A stretch of DNA of 64,000 nucleotides from Comamonas sp. Y33R10-2 (GCF_019355935.1 NZ_CP079925.1:868001-932000), one strand, 5' to 3'; counted from the stretch's first letter, positions 20,025 to 29,467 are shown. The notes: generated by a model not told the origin, from the sequence alone. A program made the numbers and translations.

Positions 20025-20870
20025 TTAGCGGCGCCAGCCATGTCCGCCATAACCGTGGCGGTATCCGCCATAACCGCCGTAACCACGGTAGTAGTGGCTT
20101 TGCCTTGTGGCGTAGTAAGCGCCTGCACCGATGACTGCACCGAGCAGCAGTGGGCCGACAAAGTCAGTTGCTGAATAGCTGGAGCTGGAAGAGTACGTGG
20201 GCGTTACCGGCTGGGGAGCGTAATAGCCGCTTTGGTAACTATTTTGATAGCCCGTTTGGTAAGTGTTGGGGTAGCTCGTTGTGTAGCTGCCCTGATTGTC
20301 TTGTGGGTAGCTGGTCGAATAAGCGCCTTGCATCGGGGCTTGGTTGCTGTTGTAACCGTTGCTGTTGTAGGCAGCAGAGTTGTAACTAGTGCTGTTGGCA
20401 GCAGGCTGCACATTCAGCGCAATCCACTTGCCGGGCAGGTCGGTGGTCTGCGTGGTGTAGTTGCGGCCGTTGTACTCATAGGTGACGTTGAAACCTATGG
20501 TGCGGTTTTGGTAGAAGGTTTGAGTGCTGCACTGGCGCACGGTTTGGTACTGGGCCGGGCCAGTCGCTTCGACTTGATTGCCCAGCATCGCGCCGCCAAT
20601 CAGGCCCGCGCCTGTGGCTGCTGCACGGCCACCGCCTCCACCAATCGCATTGCCCAACAGACCGCCAGCAATGGCGCCGACCACAGCGCCCGCGCCACTG
20701 GGACGTGGGGCGACCGCCACTTGCTGGTCGCTGCATACCTGCTGAGGCACGGCCACTTGCTGGGTGATGGGGGTGGTGGACAGCACGCGGCCTTGCTCTT
20801 GCGCAAAGGCACTGCCAGCGAAACTGGTCGCTGCCGCGGCTGTAAAGGTCAAAACTGCCAGAGTTTTCAT
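20025..20870 (-). CDS. Glycine-zipper envelope protein with Tyr/Ser/Gly-rich tail
   Basis: A 281-residue exported protein. The signal peptide ends AFA (residue 23). A glycine-zipper double-helix segment at about 59-98 (GAVVGAIAGGLLGN and GLIGGAMLGN) is the kind that inserts in the outer membrane. A small conserved domain with CSTQTFYQNRTIGFNVTYEYNGR follows, then about 80 residues rich in Ser, Tyr, Asn and Gln. The C-terminus GYGGYRHGYGGHGWRR is strongly Gly/Tyr-rich and basic. AGGAGAG lies before the ATG at 20870; the 50 residues readable upstream are not conserved-looking. Related to surface-antigen-like 17-kDa proteins, with no defined function. Confidence 0.75.
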   Translation of the reverse strand: MKTLAVLTFTAAAATSFAGSAFAQEQGRVLSTTPITQQVAVPQQVCSDQQVAVAPRPSGAGAVVGAIAGGLLGNAIGGGGGRAAATGAGLIGGAMLGNQVEATGPAQYQTVRQCSTQTFYQNRTIGFNVTYEYNGRNYTTQTTDLPGKWIALNVQPAANSTSYNSAAYNSNGYNSNQAPMQGAYSTSYPQDNQGSYTTSYPNTYQTGYQNSYQSGYYAPQPVTPTYSSSSSYSATDFVGPLLLGAVIGAGAYYATRQSHYYRGYGGYGGYRHGYGGHGWRR

Positions 20871-20995
20871 CAAAATCTCTCCTGTCTCTGAAGCTATAAC
20901 GCGCCAGATCACCAAGAAGTTTAGGGGATCGACGTTAAGTTCATGAATCCGCTTCGTAAAACAAGGTAAAGCTATGTGGATGTGTGAGCGTTTGC

Positions 20996-21358
20996 TTACT
21001 TGGAGATGAATGCCTGCCAATCATCTGCTTTAAAGCCGATGGTGATTCTTCCGTCAGCCCATTCCACCACGGGGCGCTTGATGGTGCTGGCGTGCTCTTG
21101 CATCACGGCTGCGGCGCTGGCGGCGTCCACTGCGCTGGCTTTGGTGGCGTCATCGAGCTTTCGCCAAGTCGTGCCTTGGTGGTTGAGTAGTTTTTCCCAG
21201 CCCACGGCTTGCATCCAGTCAGGCAGGCGCTGCGCAGGAACGCCTTGCTTTTTAAAATCGTGAAACTGGTAGACAATGCCTTGCTCGGTAAGCCAGACCC
21301 GAGCCTTCTTGACGGTGTCGCAGTTGGGAATGCCGTAAACGGTGGTGATTTTGCTCAT
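20996..21358 (-). CDS. ArsC-family (YffB-like) reductase
   Basis: A 120-residue thioredoxin-fold protein of the ArsC/Spx/YffB superfamily. The single active-site cysteine is in GIPNCDTVKKARVWL (Cys 13), followed by the FHDFKKQGVP and IKRPVVEW segments typical of the family. Real arsenate reductases need further residues and usually sit in ars operons; neither is evident, so the substrate is unknown (YffB-type proteins have been linked to glutathione chemistry). It stands alone, divergent from folC. Confidence 0.85.
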   Translation of the reverse strand: MSKITTVYGIPNCDTVKKARVWLTEQGIVYQFHDFKKQGVPAQRLPDWMQAVGWEKLLNHQGTTWRKLDDATKASAVDAASAAAVMQEHASTIKRPVVEWADGRITIGFKADDWQAFISK

Positions 21359-21463
21359 GGGCTAAAAAACGGATTGGGTGAAACGGTTAGCGTCAGATGT
21401 AACGCATTTGTCATGTGCCGCAGCTCATAGGGCCTCTGGCTGTGGGTGACAATAGCGACCAGT

Positions 21464-22789
21464 ATGCACACCACATTTCCCACCTTGGATGCATGGCTTG
21501 CTTATTGCGAGCGTCTGCATCCCCAGAACATTGCCTTAGGTCTGGATCGCGTGCGTGAAGTCGCACAGCGCATGGGCCTGAAATTTGATTGCCCCGTCAT
21601 TACGGTGGCTGGAACCAATGGCAAGGGCTCTACCTGCGCCATGCTCGAAGCTGTCGCTTTGCAGTCAGGCTACCGCCCCGGTGTCTACACCTCGCCTCAT
21701 CTGGTGCATTTTGAAGAGCGCTGCCGTGTGGGCGGTGAGATCGTCAAAGCGGATGAGCTGCTGGCGCACTTTGAGGCGGTAGAGCAGGCCAGAGTCAAGG
21801 ATGGCGCTGAGGTTGCGCTCACTTACTTTGAGTTCACCACGCTGGTCATCATGCGCATGATGAGCCATTCCAAGCTGGATATTGCGATTTTGGAAGTGGG
21901 CCTGGGCGGCCGTCTGGATGCGACGAACATTGTTGACGCCGATTGCGCCATCATCACCAGTATTGACGTCGATCATGTGGAGCTTCTGGGCCCAGACCGC
22001 GAAAGCATTGGCCGCGAGAAGGCCGGCATCATGCGCGCTGGTCGCCCTGTCATCGTCAGCGACCCCGTGCCTCCGCAAAGCGTGATTGACCATGCGGCCG
22101 AGATTGGTGCCGAGCTGTGGCTCTTTGGCAAAGACTTCAATTACGACGGCGACAAGCAGCAATGGGCTTGGGCGGGTCGTGCTCGCCGCTATGCAGGTTT
22201 GGCTTATCCGGCCTTGCGCGGAGCCAATCAGCTCATGAATGCTTCTGGCGCGCTGGCAGCTTATGAAGCTATTCGCAGCAAGCTGCCTGTGACGGCGCAA
22301 GCCGTACGCACGGGTCTGTCTATGGTGGAGCTGCCCGGGCGCTTTCAGATTATTCCCGGTCAGCCAACCTTGGTGCTGGATGTGGCCCACAACCCGCATT
22401 CTGTGGCGGCGCTGACGGCCAATTTGGATGCTATGGGTTACTTTCCGACCACGCATGTCGTGTTTGGTGCCATGGCAGATAAAGATTGGGAGCCCATGCT
22501 CAGCAAGGTAGGCCCGTTGATTGACCGCTGGTACTTCACGGATCTACCCACGCCGCGCGCTGACACTGCCGAAGGCCTCAAAGCCAAGTTGATGCAATTG
22601 CAGGCTAAGGGCATCATTCGCAAAGATGTGAGCATGCAAACCTTTGCCAATCCGCAACTGGCGCTGGATGCGGCGGTAGAGGCTTGCGATGCCGCTGATA
22701 GAATCGTCGTCTTTGGATCGTTCTTTACCGTTGGTGGAGTGCTGCAAAACGGCACGCCACGTCTGAACGCCAAACACTTGGCTCATTGA
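21464..22789 (+). CDS. folC: Bifunctional dihydrofolate/folylpolyglutamate synthase
   Basis: Adds glutamate to dihydropteroate to make dihydrofolate, and further glutamates to tetrahydrofolate. The 441-residue Mur-ligase-family protein has the P-loop VAGTNGKGSTCAML at 48-61, LEVGLGGRLDATN in the central domain and LVLDVAHNPHSVAAL at the C-terminal domain entry. The ATG at 21464 is preferred over a GTG at 21446 because MHTTFPTLDAWLAYCERLHP begins the conserved region; this choice is not certain. It leads the folC-SPOR-cvpA-purF gene order seen in many proteobacteria. Confidence 0.93.
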   Translation: MHTTFPTLDAWLAYCERLHPQNIALGLDRVREVAQRMGLKFDCPVITVAGTNGKGSTCAMLEAVALQSGYRPGVYTSPHLVHFEERCRVGGEIVKADELLAHFEAVEQARVKDGAEVALTYFEFTTLVIMRMMSHSKLDIAILEVGLGGRLDATNIVDADCAIITSIDVDHVELLGPDRESIGREKAGIMRAGRPVIVSDPVPPQSVIDHAAEIGAELWLFGKDFNYDGDKQQWAWAGRARRYAGLAYPALRGANQLMNASGALAAYEAIRSKLPVTAQAVRTGLSMVELPGRFQIIPGQPTLVLDVAHNPHSVAALTANLDAMGYFPTTHVVFGAMADKDWEPMLSKVGPLIDRWYFTDLPTPRADTAEGLKAKLMQLQAKGIIRKDVSMQTFANPQLALDAAVEACDAADRIVVFGSFFTVGGVLQNGTPRLNAKHLAH

Positions 22790-22868
22790 GCCTGCGGTCA
22801 TTCGTTAGCGCTTAGCTAGTGCTTGTTAGCGCCTGCATCTAGCGGATGACCTCAACCTGTCCAAACTC

Positions 22869-23777
22869 ATGGCACTTTTCAATTTTCGTTGGCCTGGAAA
22901 AAGTGGCGATGCCGAGTCCGTGGCTGGCGCCAAGCGCCCCAGCCGCCTGGCCCAAGGCGAAAGCGTGGATGACATGCGTCGCCGCGCACGTCACCGCCTG
23001 ATTGGCGCTGCGGCGCTGGTGCTGATGGGTGTGGTGGGCTTTCCGCTGTTGTTTGATACGCAGCCAAGGCCCATACCGGTCAATATTCCTATTGAAATTC
23101 CGGATCAGGCGAACTCGGTCCCTGAAGTGGTCTCAGATACTTCTGCCGGTCGCGTTGCCACCAATGCATCTTTGGATGATGGCGAAGAAGTTTTGGCGCC
23201 AGCAAGAGCTCCAGCAATCGCCACATCTGTACCCGCCGCATCTGCGCCGGTTGCAGGTGTAGTTGCTGCGGCGACTGCTGTGGGTGGCGCTGCGGTTGTT
23301 GCTTCTCAGGTCAAGCCAGAACCAAAGCCTGAGCGCAAACCTGAGCCTAAACCAGAAGCTAAGCCAGAAGTAAAGCCTGAGCCCAAGCCAGAAAAGCCCA
23401 AGGCTGAAGTTAAAAAGCCCGAGCCGAAACCAGAGGTCAAGGCTGAGCCTAAGCCTAAGCCAGAGCCAGCCAGAGTCGATGAGGCCGCCCGTGCCCGTGC
23501 TTTGCTCGAAGGTCGCGCCATGCCTGCGGCTGCTCCCAAGGACGCTGCTGCAAGCAATGAGCGCTTTATCGTGCAGATCGGTGCTTTTGCTGAAGCTAGC
23601 AAGGCCAATGAGATCAAGGGCAAGCTCGGTAGCGGTGCGTTTACGCAGTCTGTAGATACCAAGGAGGGCAAGCGCACACGTGTGCGTATGGGGCCTTTCA
23701 AGAGTCGTGAAGAGGCTGATAAGGCGGCTGCCAGAGCCAAGGGCTTGGGTTTTCCGGCTTCTGTATTCAAGGGTTGA
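22869..23777 (+). CDS. SPOR-domain cell-division protein (DedD-like)
   Basis: A 302-residue bitopic inner-membrane protein. A basic cytoplasmic part (about 1-42) precedes one helix (IGAAALVLMGVVGFPLLF, about 45-62). The periplasmic part starts with PIPVNIPIEIPD, passes through an Ala-rich stretch and a Lys-Pro-Glu-Pro repeat tract (about 152-200), and ends in a SPOR domain (about 222-300, FIVQIGAFAEASKANEIKGKL, TRVRMGPFKSREEADKA) that binds denuded septal peptidoglycan. Gene order between folC and cvpA supports the DedD assignment. The repeat tract probably spans the periplasm and could vary in length. Confidence 0.85.
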   Translation: MALFNFRWPGKSGDAESVAGAKRPSRLAQGESVDDMRRRARHRLIGAAALVLMGVVGFPLLFDTQPRPIPVNIPIEIPDQANSVPEVVSDTSAGRVATNASLDDGEEVLAPARAPAIATSVPAASAPVAGVVAAATAVGGAAVVASQVKPEPKPERKPEPKPEAKPEVKPEPKPEKPKAEVKKPEPKPEVKAEPKPKPEPARVDEAARARALLEGRAMPAAAPKDAAASNERFIVQIGAFAEASKANEIKGKLGSGAFTQSVDTKEGKRTRVRMGPFKSREEADKAAARAKGLGFPASVFKG

Positions 23778-23807
23778 TGTGAGTTTTGAGCTGGGCGAAT
23801 TTGAGTG

Positions 23808-24305
23808 ATGGCTACGCTGGACTGGATTTTTATCGGCGTATTGCTGTGCTCTATGCTGCTGGGGGCCTGGCGTGGTCTGGTCTATGAAGTCTTGTCTTTG
23901 CTCGGCTGGGTGGTCGCCTTTATGGTGGCGCGCATTTGGGCGCAAGAGGCGTCAGTCTGGTTGCCGCTCGATGGCTGGGATATGCAGCTGCGCTATGCGG
24001 CGGGTTTTATCTTGCTGCTGGTGGGCACCATGTTTGCCTGGGGCGTGATCTCTTGGTTATCCAAGCAATTGATCGAGGCAGTAGGGCTAAGACCTGTAGA
24101 CCGCACGCTGGGCGCCTTGTTTGGGGTTTTGCGCGGCGGCTTATTGCTACTGGTGCTGGCGTTGGTCATTCAGTACACCCCGCTGCAAAACGCGCAGTGG
24201 TGGCTGGATTCAACTTCGGCGCCTTGGCTGTCTGCGGCGCTGGGCTGGGTCTTGCCGGCTTTGCCGCCTGAGTGGGGGCATTACCTGCCCGCAGCAGCAT
24301 CTTGA
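23808..24305 (+). CDS. cvpA: CvpA family membrane protein
   Basis: A 165-residue inner-membrane protein with four helices, named after the E. coli gene needed for colicin V production; its molecular function remains poorly defined. LDWIFIGVLLCSMLLGAWRGLVYEVLSLLGWVVAF is the diagnostic N-terminal pattern (MATLDW start), and RPVDRTLGALFGVLRGGLLL is also conserved. A GTG three bases earlier (23805) is an alternative start. It lies between the SPOR gene and purF, as in many proteobacteria. Confidence 0.88.
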   Translation: MATLDWIFIGVLLCSMLLGAWRGLVYEVLSLLGWVVAFMVARIWAQEASVWLPLDGWDMQLRYAAGFILLLVGTMFAWGVISWLSKQLIEAVGLRPVDRTLGALFGVLRGGLLLLVLALVIQYTPLQNAQWWLDSTSAPWLSAALGWVLPALPPEWGHYLPAAAS

Positions 24306-24499
24306 AGAAGAGTTTGTTGCCACAATTTACGTAAGTGAAGAGTGGCCAACGTGTTTGCTGTAAAACGCAGTGAGCGCGGACGTTGATTTGGTGTTGGCGC
24401 GATCCGCCATGCCGGATTTCAAAGCGCAGGCGAGCCAATGGGTGGCAAAGCCGGCGAGTGTGGCGAAGAGCAATCTTCGCGAACAGATGGAACGCAACT

Positions 24500-26008
24500 A
24501 TGTGTGGAATCGTTGGTGTGGTGAGCGCCGCACCCGTGAATCAGCTGATTTATGACGCCTTGCTGCTGCTGCAGCATCGCGGGCAAGATGCTGCTGGCAT
24601 CGTGACTCAAAAAGAGCGCAAGTTCTTTATGCACAAGGCCAAGGGCATGGTGAAGGACGTGTTCCGCACCCGCAATATGCGCGCTTTGCCGGGCAATGTG
24701 GGTCTGGGTCAGGTTCGCTACCCCACGGCGGGTAATGCAGCTAGCGAGGAAGAGGCTCAGCCTTTCTACGTGAATGCGCCCTTCGGCGTCGTCATGGTGC
24801 ACAACGGCAATCTCACCAATGCCAAGCAATTGCGCACCGAACTGGCTGACACCGATCACCGTCATACCAACACCGAAAGCGACTCCGAGGTTTTGCTGAA
24901 CGTGCTGGCGCATGAGCTGGGTCGCGCATCTACCGGCGCGCCGCTGCAAAGTGAAGAAGTTTTTGCTGCTGTGCGTGCTGTACACAAACGCATCAAAGGC
25001 TCGTATGCAGTGATTGCCTTGATCGCTGGTTACGGCCTGCTGGCTTTCCGCGATCCTTTTGGCATTCGCCCTTTGTGCATGGGCCGCGGCGCGAATAACT
25101 CCATCATGCTGGCAAGCGAATCTGTGGCGCTGGAAGGCACTTCGCAAGTGTTCGAGCGCGACATCGCTCCCGGTGAAGCGATTTTTGTGCACAACGATGG
25201 CCGTGTTGAAAGCCAGCAATGCGCTGAAAACAGCCAGTTGTACCCCTGCGTGTTTGAGTACGTGTACTTGGCCCGCCCAGACTCCACTATGGACGGCATC
25301 TCGGTTTACCAAGCGCGCCTGAACATGGGTGAGACTCTGGCCAAGCGCGTGATCTCCATGGTGCCGCCCAATGAAATCGATGCAGTGATTCCTATCCCTG
25401 AGTCGAGCCGCCCCAGCGCCATGCAACTGGCGCAGCTGCTGGGCAAGCCCTACCGCGAAGGTTTTGTGAAGAACCGCTACGTGGGCCGTACCTTCATCAT
25501 GCCGGGCCAAGGCGCGCGCAAGAAGTCGGTGCGTCAGAAGCTAAATGCCATTGGCAGCGAGTTCAAGGGCCGCAACGTGCTGCTGGTGGATGACTCCATT
25601 GTGCGCGGCACAACGTCCAAAGAAATCGTGCAGATGGCCCGCGATGCGGGTGCCAACAAGGTGTATTTGGCATCGGCTGCGCCACCTGTGCGCCATCCCA
25701 ATGTGTATGGCATCGATATGCCCACCCGTTCGGAGCTGGTCGCCTATGGCCGCACGGTTGAAGAAATTCGCCAAGTGATTGGCTGCGACGCGCTGATTTA
25801 TCAGGACGTGGACGCTATGAAACAGACTGTGGGCAAGATCAATCCCAAGGTCAAAGGCTTTGAAGCTTCTTGCTTTGACGGTGTCTACGTCACCGGTGAT
25901 ATCTCCAATGACGAAGTGACGGCATTGAATGAAGGCCGCAATCGCGGCGGCGAAGAAGAAAGCGAAGACACTTCGCGCCTAGCCCTGCCCAACGCTGAAG
26001 ACAACTGA
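24500..26008 (+). CDS. purF: Amidophosphoribosyltransferase
   Basis: Commits PRPP to purine synthesis by transferring the amide nitrogen of glutamine to form phosphoribosylamine. The 502-residue protein begins MCGIVGVVS, so after removal of Met the Cys is the N-terminal glutaminase nucleophile; this fixes the start at 24500 despite an open frame back to 24383. LLLQHRGQDAAGIVT and VMVHNGNLTNA belong to the glutaminase domain (1-230). The PRPP-binding motif VLLVDDSIVRGTTSKEI lies near 358-374. It ends in an acidic tail and is followed by a very strong terminator. Confidence 0.95.
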   Translation: MCGIVGVVSAAPVNQLIYDALLLLQHRGQDAAGIVTQKERKFFMHKAKGMVKDVFRTRNMRALPGNVGLGQVRYPTAGNAASEEEAQPFYVNAPFGVVMVHNGNLTNAKQLRTELADTDHRHTNTESDSEVLLNVLAHELGRASTGAPLQSEEVFAAVRAVHKRIKGSYAVIALIAGYGLLAFRDPFGIRPLCMGRGANNSIMLASESVALEGTSQVFERDIAPGEAIFVHNDGRVESQQCAENSQLYPCVFEYVYLARPDSTMDGISVYQARLNMGETLAKRVISMVPPNEIDAVIPIPESSRPSAMQLAQLLGKPYREGFVKNRYVGRTFIMPGQGARKKSVRQKLNAIGSEFKGRNVLLVDDSIVRGTTSKEIVQMARDAGANKVYLASAAPPVRHPNVYGIDMPTRSELVAYGRTVEEIRQVIGCDALIYQDVDAMKQTVGKINPKVKGFEASCFDGVYVTGDISNDEVTALNEGRNRGGEEESEDTSRLALPNAEDN

Positions 26009-26063
26009 GCGAGCTAGTGCGCAAGTGCTGCAAGAAATTGTTTAGAGGCTGCGCACTGAATCT

Positions 26064-26103
26064 CTGAATGAAAAGGGTTGCTTAGGCAACCCTTTTCATT
26101 CAG
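26064..26103 (+). terminator. Perfect 18-bp hairpin after purF
   Basis: CTGAATGAAAAGGGTTGC and its exact reverse complement are separated by only four bases (TTAG). The 3' arm contains a short T run inside the stem rather than after it. It lies 56 bases beyond the purF stop. Confidence 0.75.
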
Positions 26104-26271
26104 TAGGAGAATAACGCTGCGATGTGCTTAGGATGCTCTTTTATTGAGAGCAATAAGTCTAGGTAAGTAAAGGACTTGAGTCGTATTTGACTCAAAGTTT
26201 TAAGAATTGATGACCAGTGGGCAAGTGCCGCTGGTCGATCTGCTTGAGATGAACATGAGCTTGATCCTGTG

Positions 26272-27522
26272 ATGAAGCTCGAGCAGAACCAACCTCTGGA
26301 TTTGACGACCGTGACTGAAAAGACATTACCTGAAGGTTTGCATCCCGAAACTTTGGCCGTGCGCGAAGCGGTTGAGCGCAGCCAGTGGGGCGAGCATTGC
26401 GAAGCGCTGTACCTGACCAGCAGCTTTGTGCAGCCCGATGCCGCCACTGCAGCGCGCCGCTTTGCAGGGGAAGAGGCCGGTTATACCTATAGCCGCACCA
26501 GCAACCCCACAGTCACCAGCTTTGAAAAGCGTCTGGCTGCGATGGAAGGTACGGAGTGCGCAGTCGCCACTTCTACCGGTATGTCGGCCATCTTGCTGGT
26601 GGCCTTGACGGCACTCAAGACGGGCGATCACGTCATCTGCTCGCAGTCCATGTTTGGCTCCACCATCAAGCTGCTGGGTACAGAAATGGCCCGCTTTGGT
26701 GTGGAAACCACTTTTGTGTCGCAAACCGATATCGAGGCGTGGAAGGCAGCCGTCAAACCCAACACGCGCATGCTGTTTGCCGAGACACCGACCAATCCGC
26801 TGACTGACCTGTGCGACATCGCTGCATTGGCTGAAGTGGCGCACGCCAATGGCGCGCTGCTGGCAGTGGACAACAGCTTTGCCACACCCATCTTGCAGCA
26901 GCCCGTGAAGTTTGGTGCAGACATCGTCGTGCACTCGGGCACCAAGTTCTTGGATGGCCAAGGCCGTGTCATGGCCGGCGCTGTCTGCGGCACTATCGCT
27001 TTGGTGGATAAGGTGATGGGCACCTTCTTGCGCAGCGGTGGCTTAAATATTGCCCCTTACAACGCTTGGACGGTGATGAAGGGTTTGGAAACACTGGCTC
27101 TGCGCGTGAAGGCGCAAAGTGCTGCGGCGCTGGAGTTTGCCACCTGGCTGGAAACCCATCCCAAGGTGGCCCGCGTGTATTACCCCGGGCTCAAGAGCCA
27201 TCCTCAGCATGAGTTGGCCATGCGTCAGCAAAATGGCATGGGCGGTGCGGTGTTCGCCTTTGATGTGATTGGCGAGGGCGCTGAGCAACTGCGCGCCAAT
27301 GCCTTCCATGTGGTGGATAGCACTCGTCTGTGCTCCATCACTGCTAATTTGGGTGATGTGAAGACCACCATCACTCATCCCGCCAGCACCTCGCACGGCC
27401 GCCTGTCTGAAGCGCAGCGCCAAGTGGCGGGCGTGGGTCAAGGCCTGGTTCGTATTTCCGTGGGCTTGGAGCACCTTGATGATTTGAAGGCTGATCTTTC
27501 TCGCGGGCTAGACACTCTTTAA
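26272..27522 (+). CDS. metZ: O-succinylhomoserine sulfhydrylase
   Basis: Makes homocysteine directly from O-succinylhomoserine and sulfide, using pyridoxal phosphate (methionine synthesis). The 416-residue protein is a Cys/Met-metabolism PLP enzyme. The cofactor lysine is in VHSGTKFLDGQG (K225 with this start), and TSSFVQPDAATAARRFAGEEAGYTYSR and FAETPTNPLTDLCDI are family segments. MetZ is favoured over MetB or MetC by overall resemblance and by its place directly after purF, which is usual. A GTG at 26269 is an alternative start; the ribosome-binding site is weak for both. Confidence 0.9.
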   Translation: MKLEQNQPLDLTTVTEKTLPEGLHPETLAVREAVERSQWGEHCEALYLTSSFVQPDAATAARRFAGEEAGYTYSRTSNPTVTSFEKRLAAMEGTECAVATSTGMSAILLVALTALKTGDHVICSQSMFGSTIKLLGTEMARFGVETTFVSQTDIEAWKAAVKPNTRMLFAETPTNPLTDLCDIAALAEVAHANGALLAVDNSFATPILQQPVKFGADIVVHSGTKFLDGQGRVMAGAVCGTIALVDKVMGTFLRSGGLNIAPYNAWTVMKGLETLALRVKAQSAAALEFATWLETHPKVARVYYPGLKSHPQHELAMRQQNGMGGAVFAFDVIGEGAEQLRANAFHVVDSTRLCSITANLGDVKTTITHPASTSHGRLSEAQRQVAGVGQGLVRISVGLEHLDDLKADLSRGLDTL

Positions 27523-27528
27523 TAAAAC

Positions 27529-27593
27529 ACCCCTGAGCCGCTGCGGGTCTTGCTCGTAAGGCGGCTCTTGCTCGGTGTCAATGGCCTCAAGCG
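27529..27593. repeat. Intergenic repeat, family B
   Basis: CCCCTGAGCCGCTGCGGGTC...GGCGGCTCTTGCTCGGTGTC matches the layout of two other gaps (37020-37114 and 43466-43553): a CTGAG/GCGGC start and a GC(A/G)GC(T/C)CTTGCT(C/T)GG(C/T)GT end. Confidence 0.55.
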
Positions 27594-27642
27594 TTTACAG
27601 TTCAGGCCATACGTGCGTTATGAAGCACAAGGATTTTTTGAC

Positions 27643-29052
27643 ATGACTACTAACAAAATTCGCACTCGCTTTGCCCCATCGCCTACCGGCTTTATTCACT
27701 TGGGCAACATCCGCTCGGCTCTGTACCCTTGGGCTTTTGCACGTGCCAATGGCGGCGACTTTGTGCTGCGCATTGAAGACACTGATCTGGAGCGCTCCAC
27801 CCAAGCTTCGGTGGACGTAATCATCGAAGGCATGGAATGGTTGAAATTGGATCATGACGAAGGCCCGTTCTACCAAATGCAGCGCATTGATCGCTACAAG
27901 GCGGTGCTGGCTACTCTGCAAGAAAAGGGCTATGTCTATCCTTGCTACATGAGCATGGAAGAGCTGGATGCCCTGCGCGAAAAGCAAATGGCTGCCAAAG
28001 AAAAGCCCCGCTACGACGGTACATGGCGTCCAGAGCCAGGCAAGGTGCTGCCCGCCATTCCTGAAGGTGTAAAGCCTGTGCTGCGTTTCAAGACGCCTCT
28101 GTCTGGCGTGGTGGCCTGGGAAGATAAGTGCAAGGGGCGTATCGAGTTTCAGAATACCGAGCTGGACGATCTGGTGATTGCCCGCCCTGATGGCACGCCC
28201 ACATACAACTTCTGCGTCTGCGTGGATGACATGGACATGAACATCACCCACGTCATTCGTGGTGATGACCATGTCAACAACACGCCGCGTCAGATTCATA
28301 TCTTCGAGGCGCTGGGTGTCAGTCTGCCCGTGTTCGCCCACCTGCCCACCGTGCTGAACGAGCAGGGCGAGAAGATGAGTAAGCGCAACGGCGCCAAGGC
28401 CGTGACCGCTTACCGCGACGAAGGCTATCTGGCTGATGCGATGGTGAACTATCTGGCCCGTCTGGGCTGGAGCCATGGCGATGATGAAATTTTCAGCCGT
28501 GCGCAATTCCTGGAGTGGTTCAACCTGGACCACTTGGGTCGCAGCGCAGGTCAGTTTGATGAAGCCAAGCTGCGCTGGGTCAATGCCCAGCATCTGAAGG
28601 CCATGGATGACGCTGAGCTGGCTCAGCTGGTTAAGCCCTTTGTCATCAAGGCGGGTGTGGCTGAAAGTCTGATTGACGCTGATGACCGCTTGGTGCGCAT
28701 TACTGCCTTGTTCAAAGACCGCTGCGAAACTCTGGTGGACTTGGCGAACTGGGCCAAGGTCTTCTATGTAGATAGCGTTGAGCGCAATGCGCAAGACTAT
28801 GCAAAACATGTGACAGAGGCTGCGGCACCTGTGCTGGATGCGTTTGCGGCTGTGATCGAAAGCGTGGAGTGGAACAAGGAAGCAATTGCTGCTTCTATCA
28901 AAGAACTGCTCAAAGCACAGGGTGTGAAGATGCCAGTTTTGGCGATGCCTGTGCGTGTTTTGACTGTGGGAACAGCCCATACACCATCGGTCGATGCAGT
29001 GCTAGAACTGCTCGGACGTGAAAAAGTTATCGCACGTTTAAAAAATCGCTAA
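27643..29052 (+). CDS. gltX: Glutamyl-tRNA synthetase
   Basis: Charges tRNA-Glu with glutamate. The 469-residue class I synthetase has the HIGH-type motif ([11 protein letters not shown], from about residue 12) and the KMSKS-type motif EKMSKRNG near 243-247. [11 protein letters not shown] and [22 protein letters not shown] are further family segments. The ATG at 27643 begins [16 protein letters not shown], the usual N-terminus; the in-frame reading from 27550 crosses a repeat. The gene is followed after only 71 bases by a tRNA array that carries four tRNA-Glu genes, its own substrate. Confidence 0.96.
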   Translation: MTTNKIRTRFAPSPTGFIHLGNIRSALYPWAFARANGGDFVLRIEDTDLERSTQASVDVIIEGMEWLKLDHDEGPFYQMQRIDRYKAVLATLQEKGYVYPCYMSMEELDALREKQMAAKEKPRYDGTWRPEPGKVLPAIPEGVKPVLRFKTPLSGVVAWEDKCKGRIEFQNTELDDLVIARPDGTPTYNFCVCVDDMDMNITHVIRGDDHVNNTPRQIHIFEALGVSLPVFAHLPTVLNEQGEKMSKRNGAKAVTAYRDEGYLADAMVNYLARLGWSHGDDEIFSRAQFLEWFNLDHLGRSAGQFDEAKLRWVNAQHLKAMDDAELAQLVKPFVIKAGVAESLIDADDRLVRITALFKDRCETLVDLANWAKVFYVDSVERNAQDYAKHVTEAAAPVLDAFAAVIESVEWNKEAIAASIKELLKAQGVKMPVLAMPVRVLTVGTAHTPSVDAVLELLGREKVIARLKNR

Positions 29053-29067
29053 AAACCTGTCTATAAT
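29037..29067 (+). promoter_or_regulatory. Promoter of the first tRNA array
   Basis: A perfect TATAAT (29062-29067) lies 57 bases before the first tRNA-Ala, overlapping the end of gltX. The -35 is poor (TTTAAA at 29037-29042, spacing 19). Confidence 0.55.
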
Positions 29068-29123
29068 TCGAGTCTCGATACAACGCAACTGATTAAACGG
29101 CGGTGTTGTAGAGATGGATTTTT

Positions 29124-29199
<76 letters not shown>

Positions 29200-29244
29200 A
29201 GAAGTTATTGACGGCTGATTGAAAAATCAGATCGTTCTAGGATT

Positions 29245-29320
29245 GACCTTATCGTCTAGAGGCCTAGGACACTACCCTTTCACGGTAGGTACCGGGGTTC
29301 GAATCCCCGTAGGGTCGCCA
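29245..29320 (+). tRNA. tRNA-Glu(TTC), copy 1
   Basis: 76 bases with encoded CCA. Anticodon loop CTTTCAC between CTACC and GGTAG gives TTC. Acceptor GACCTTA pairs with TAGGGTC. Confidence 0.95.
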
Positions 29321-29368
29321 AGTTTGAAGCGCTGGTAGCTATTGAATAAATAGCGAAGCTTCCTGCCA

Positions 29369-29445
29369 GGAGTGGTAGTTCAGTTGGTTAGAATACCGGC
29401 CTGTCACGCCGGGGGTCGCGGGTTCGAGTCCCGTCCACTCCGCCA
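29369..29445 (+). tRNA. tRNA-Asp(GTC), copy 1
   Basis: 77 bases with encoded CCA. Anticodon loop CTGTCAC between CCGGC and GCCGG gives GTC. Acceptor GGAGTGG pairs with CCACTCC. Confidence 0.95.
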
Positions 29446-29467
29446 GTTTTAAGCTAGTCGCTTGGTC

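Noticed and set aside
20996..21358. Arsenate reductase assignment for the ArsC-family gene
   Set aside because: There is no ars operon context, and YffB-type relatives are a better match; only the superfamily is claimed.
23309..23475. Lys-Pro-Glu-Pro DNA repeats in the SPOR gene, considered as a mobile or CRISPR-like repeat
   Set aside because: It is a coding low-complexity linker, common in periplasm-spanning proteins.
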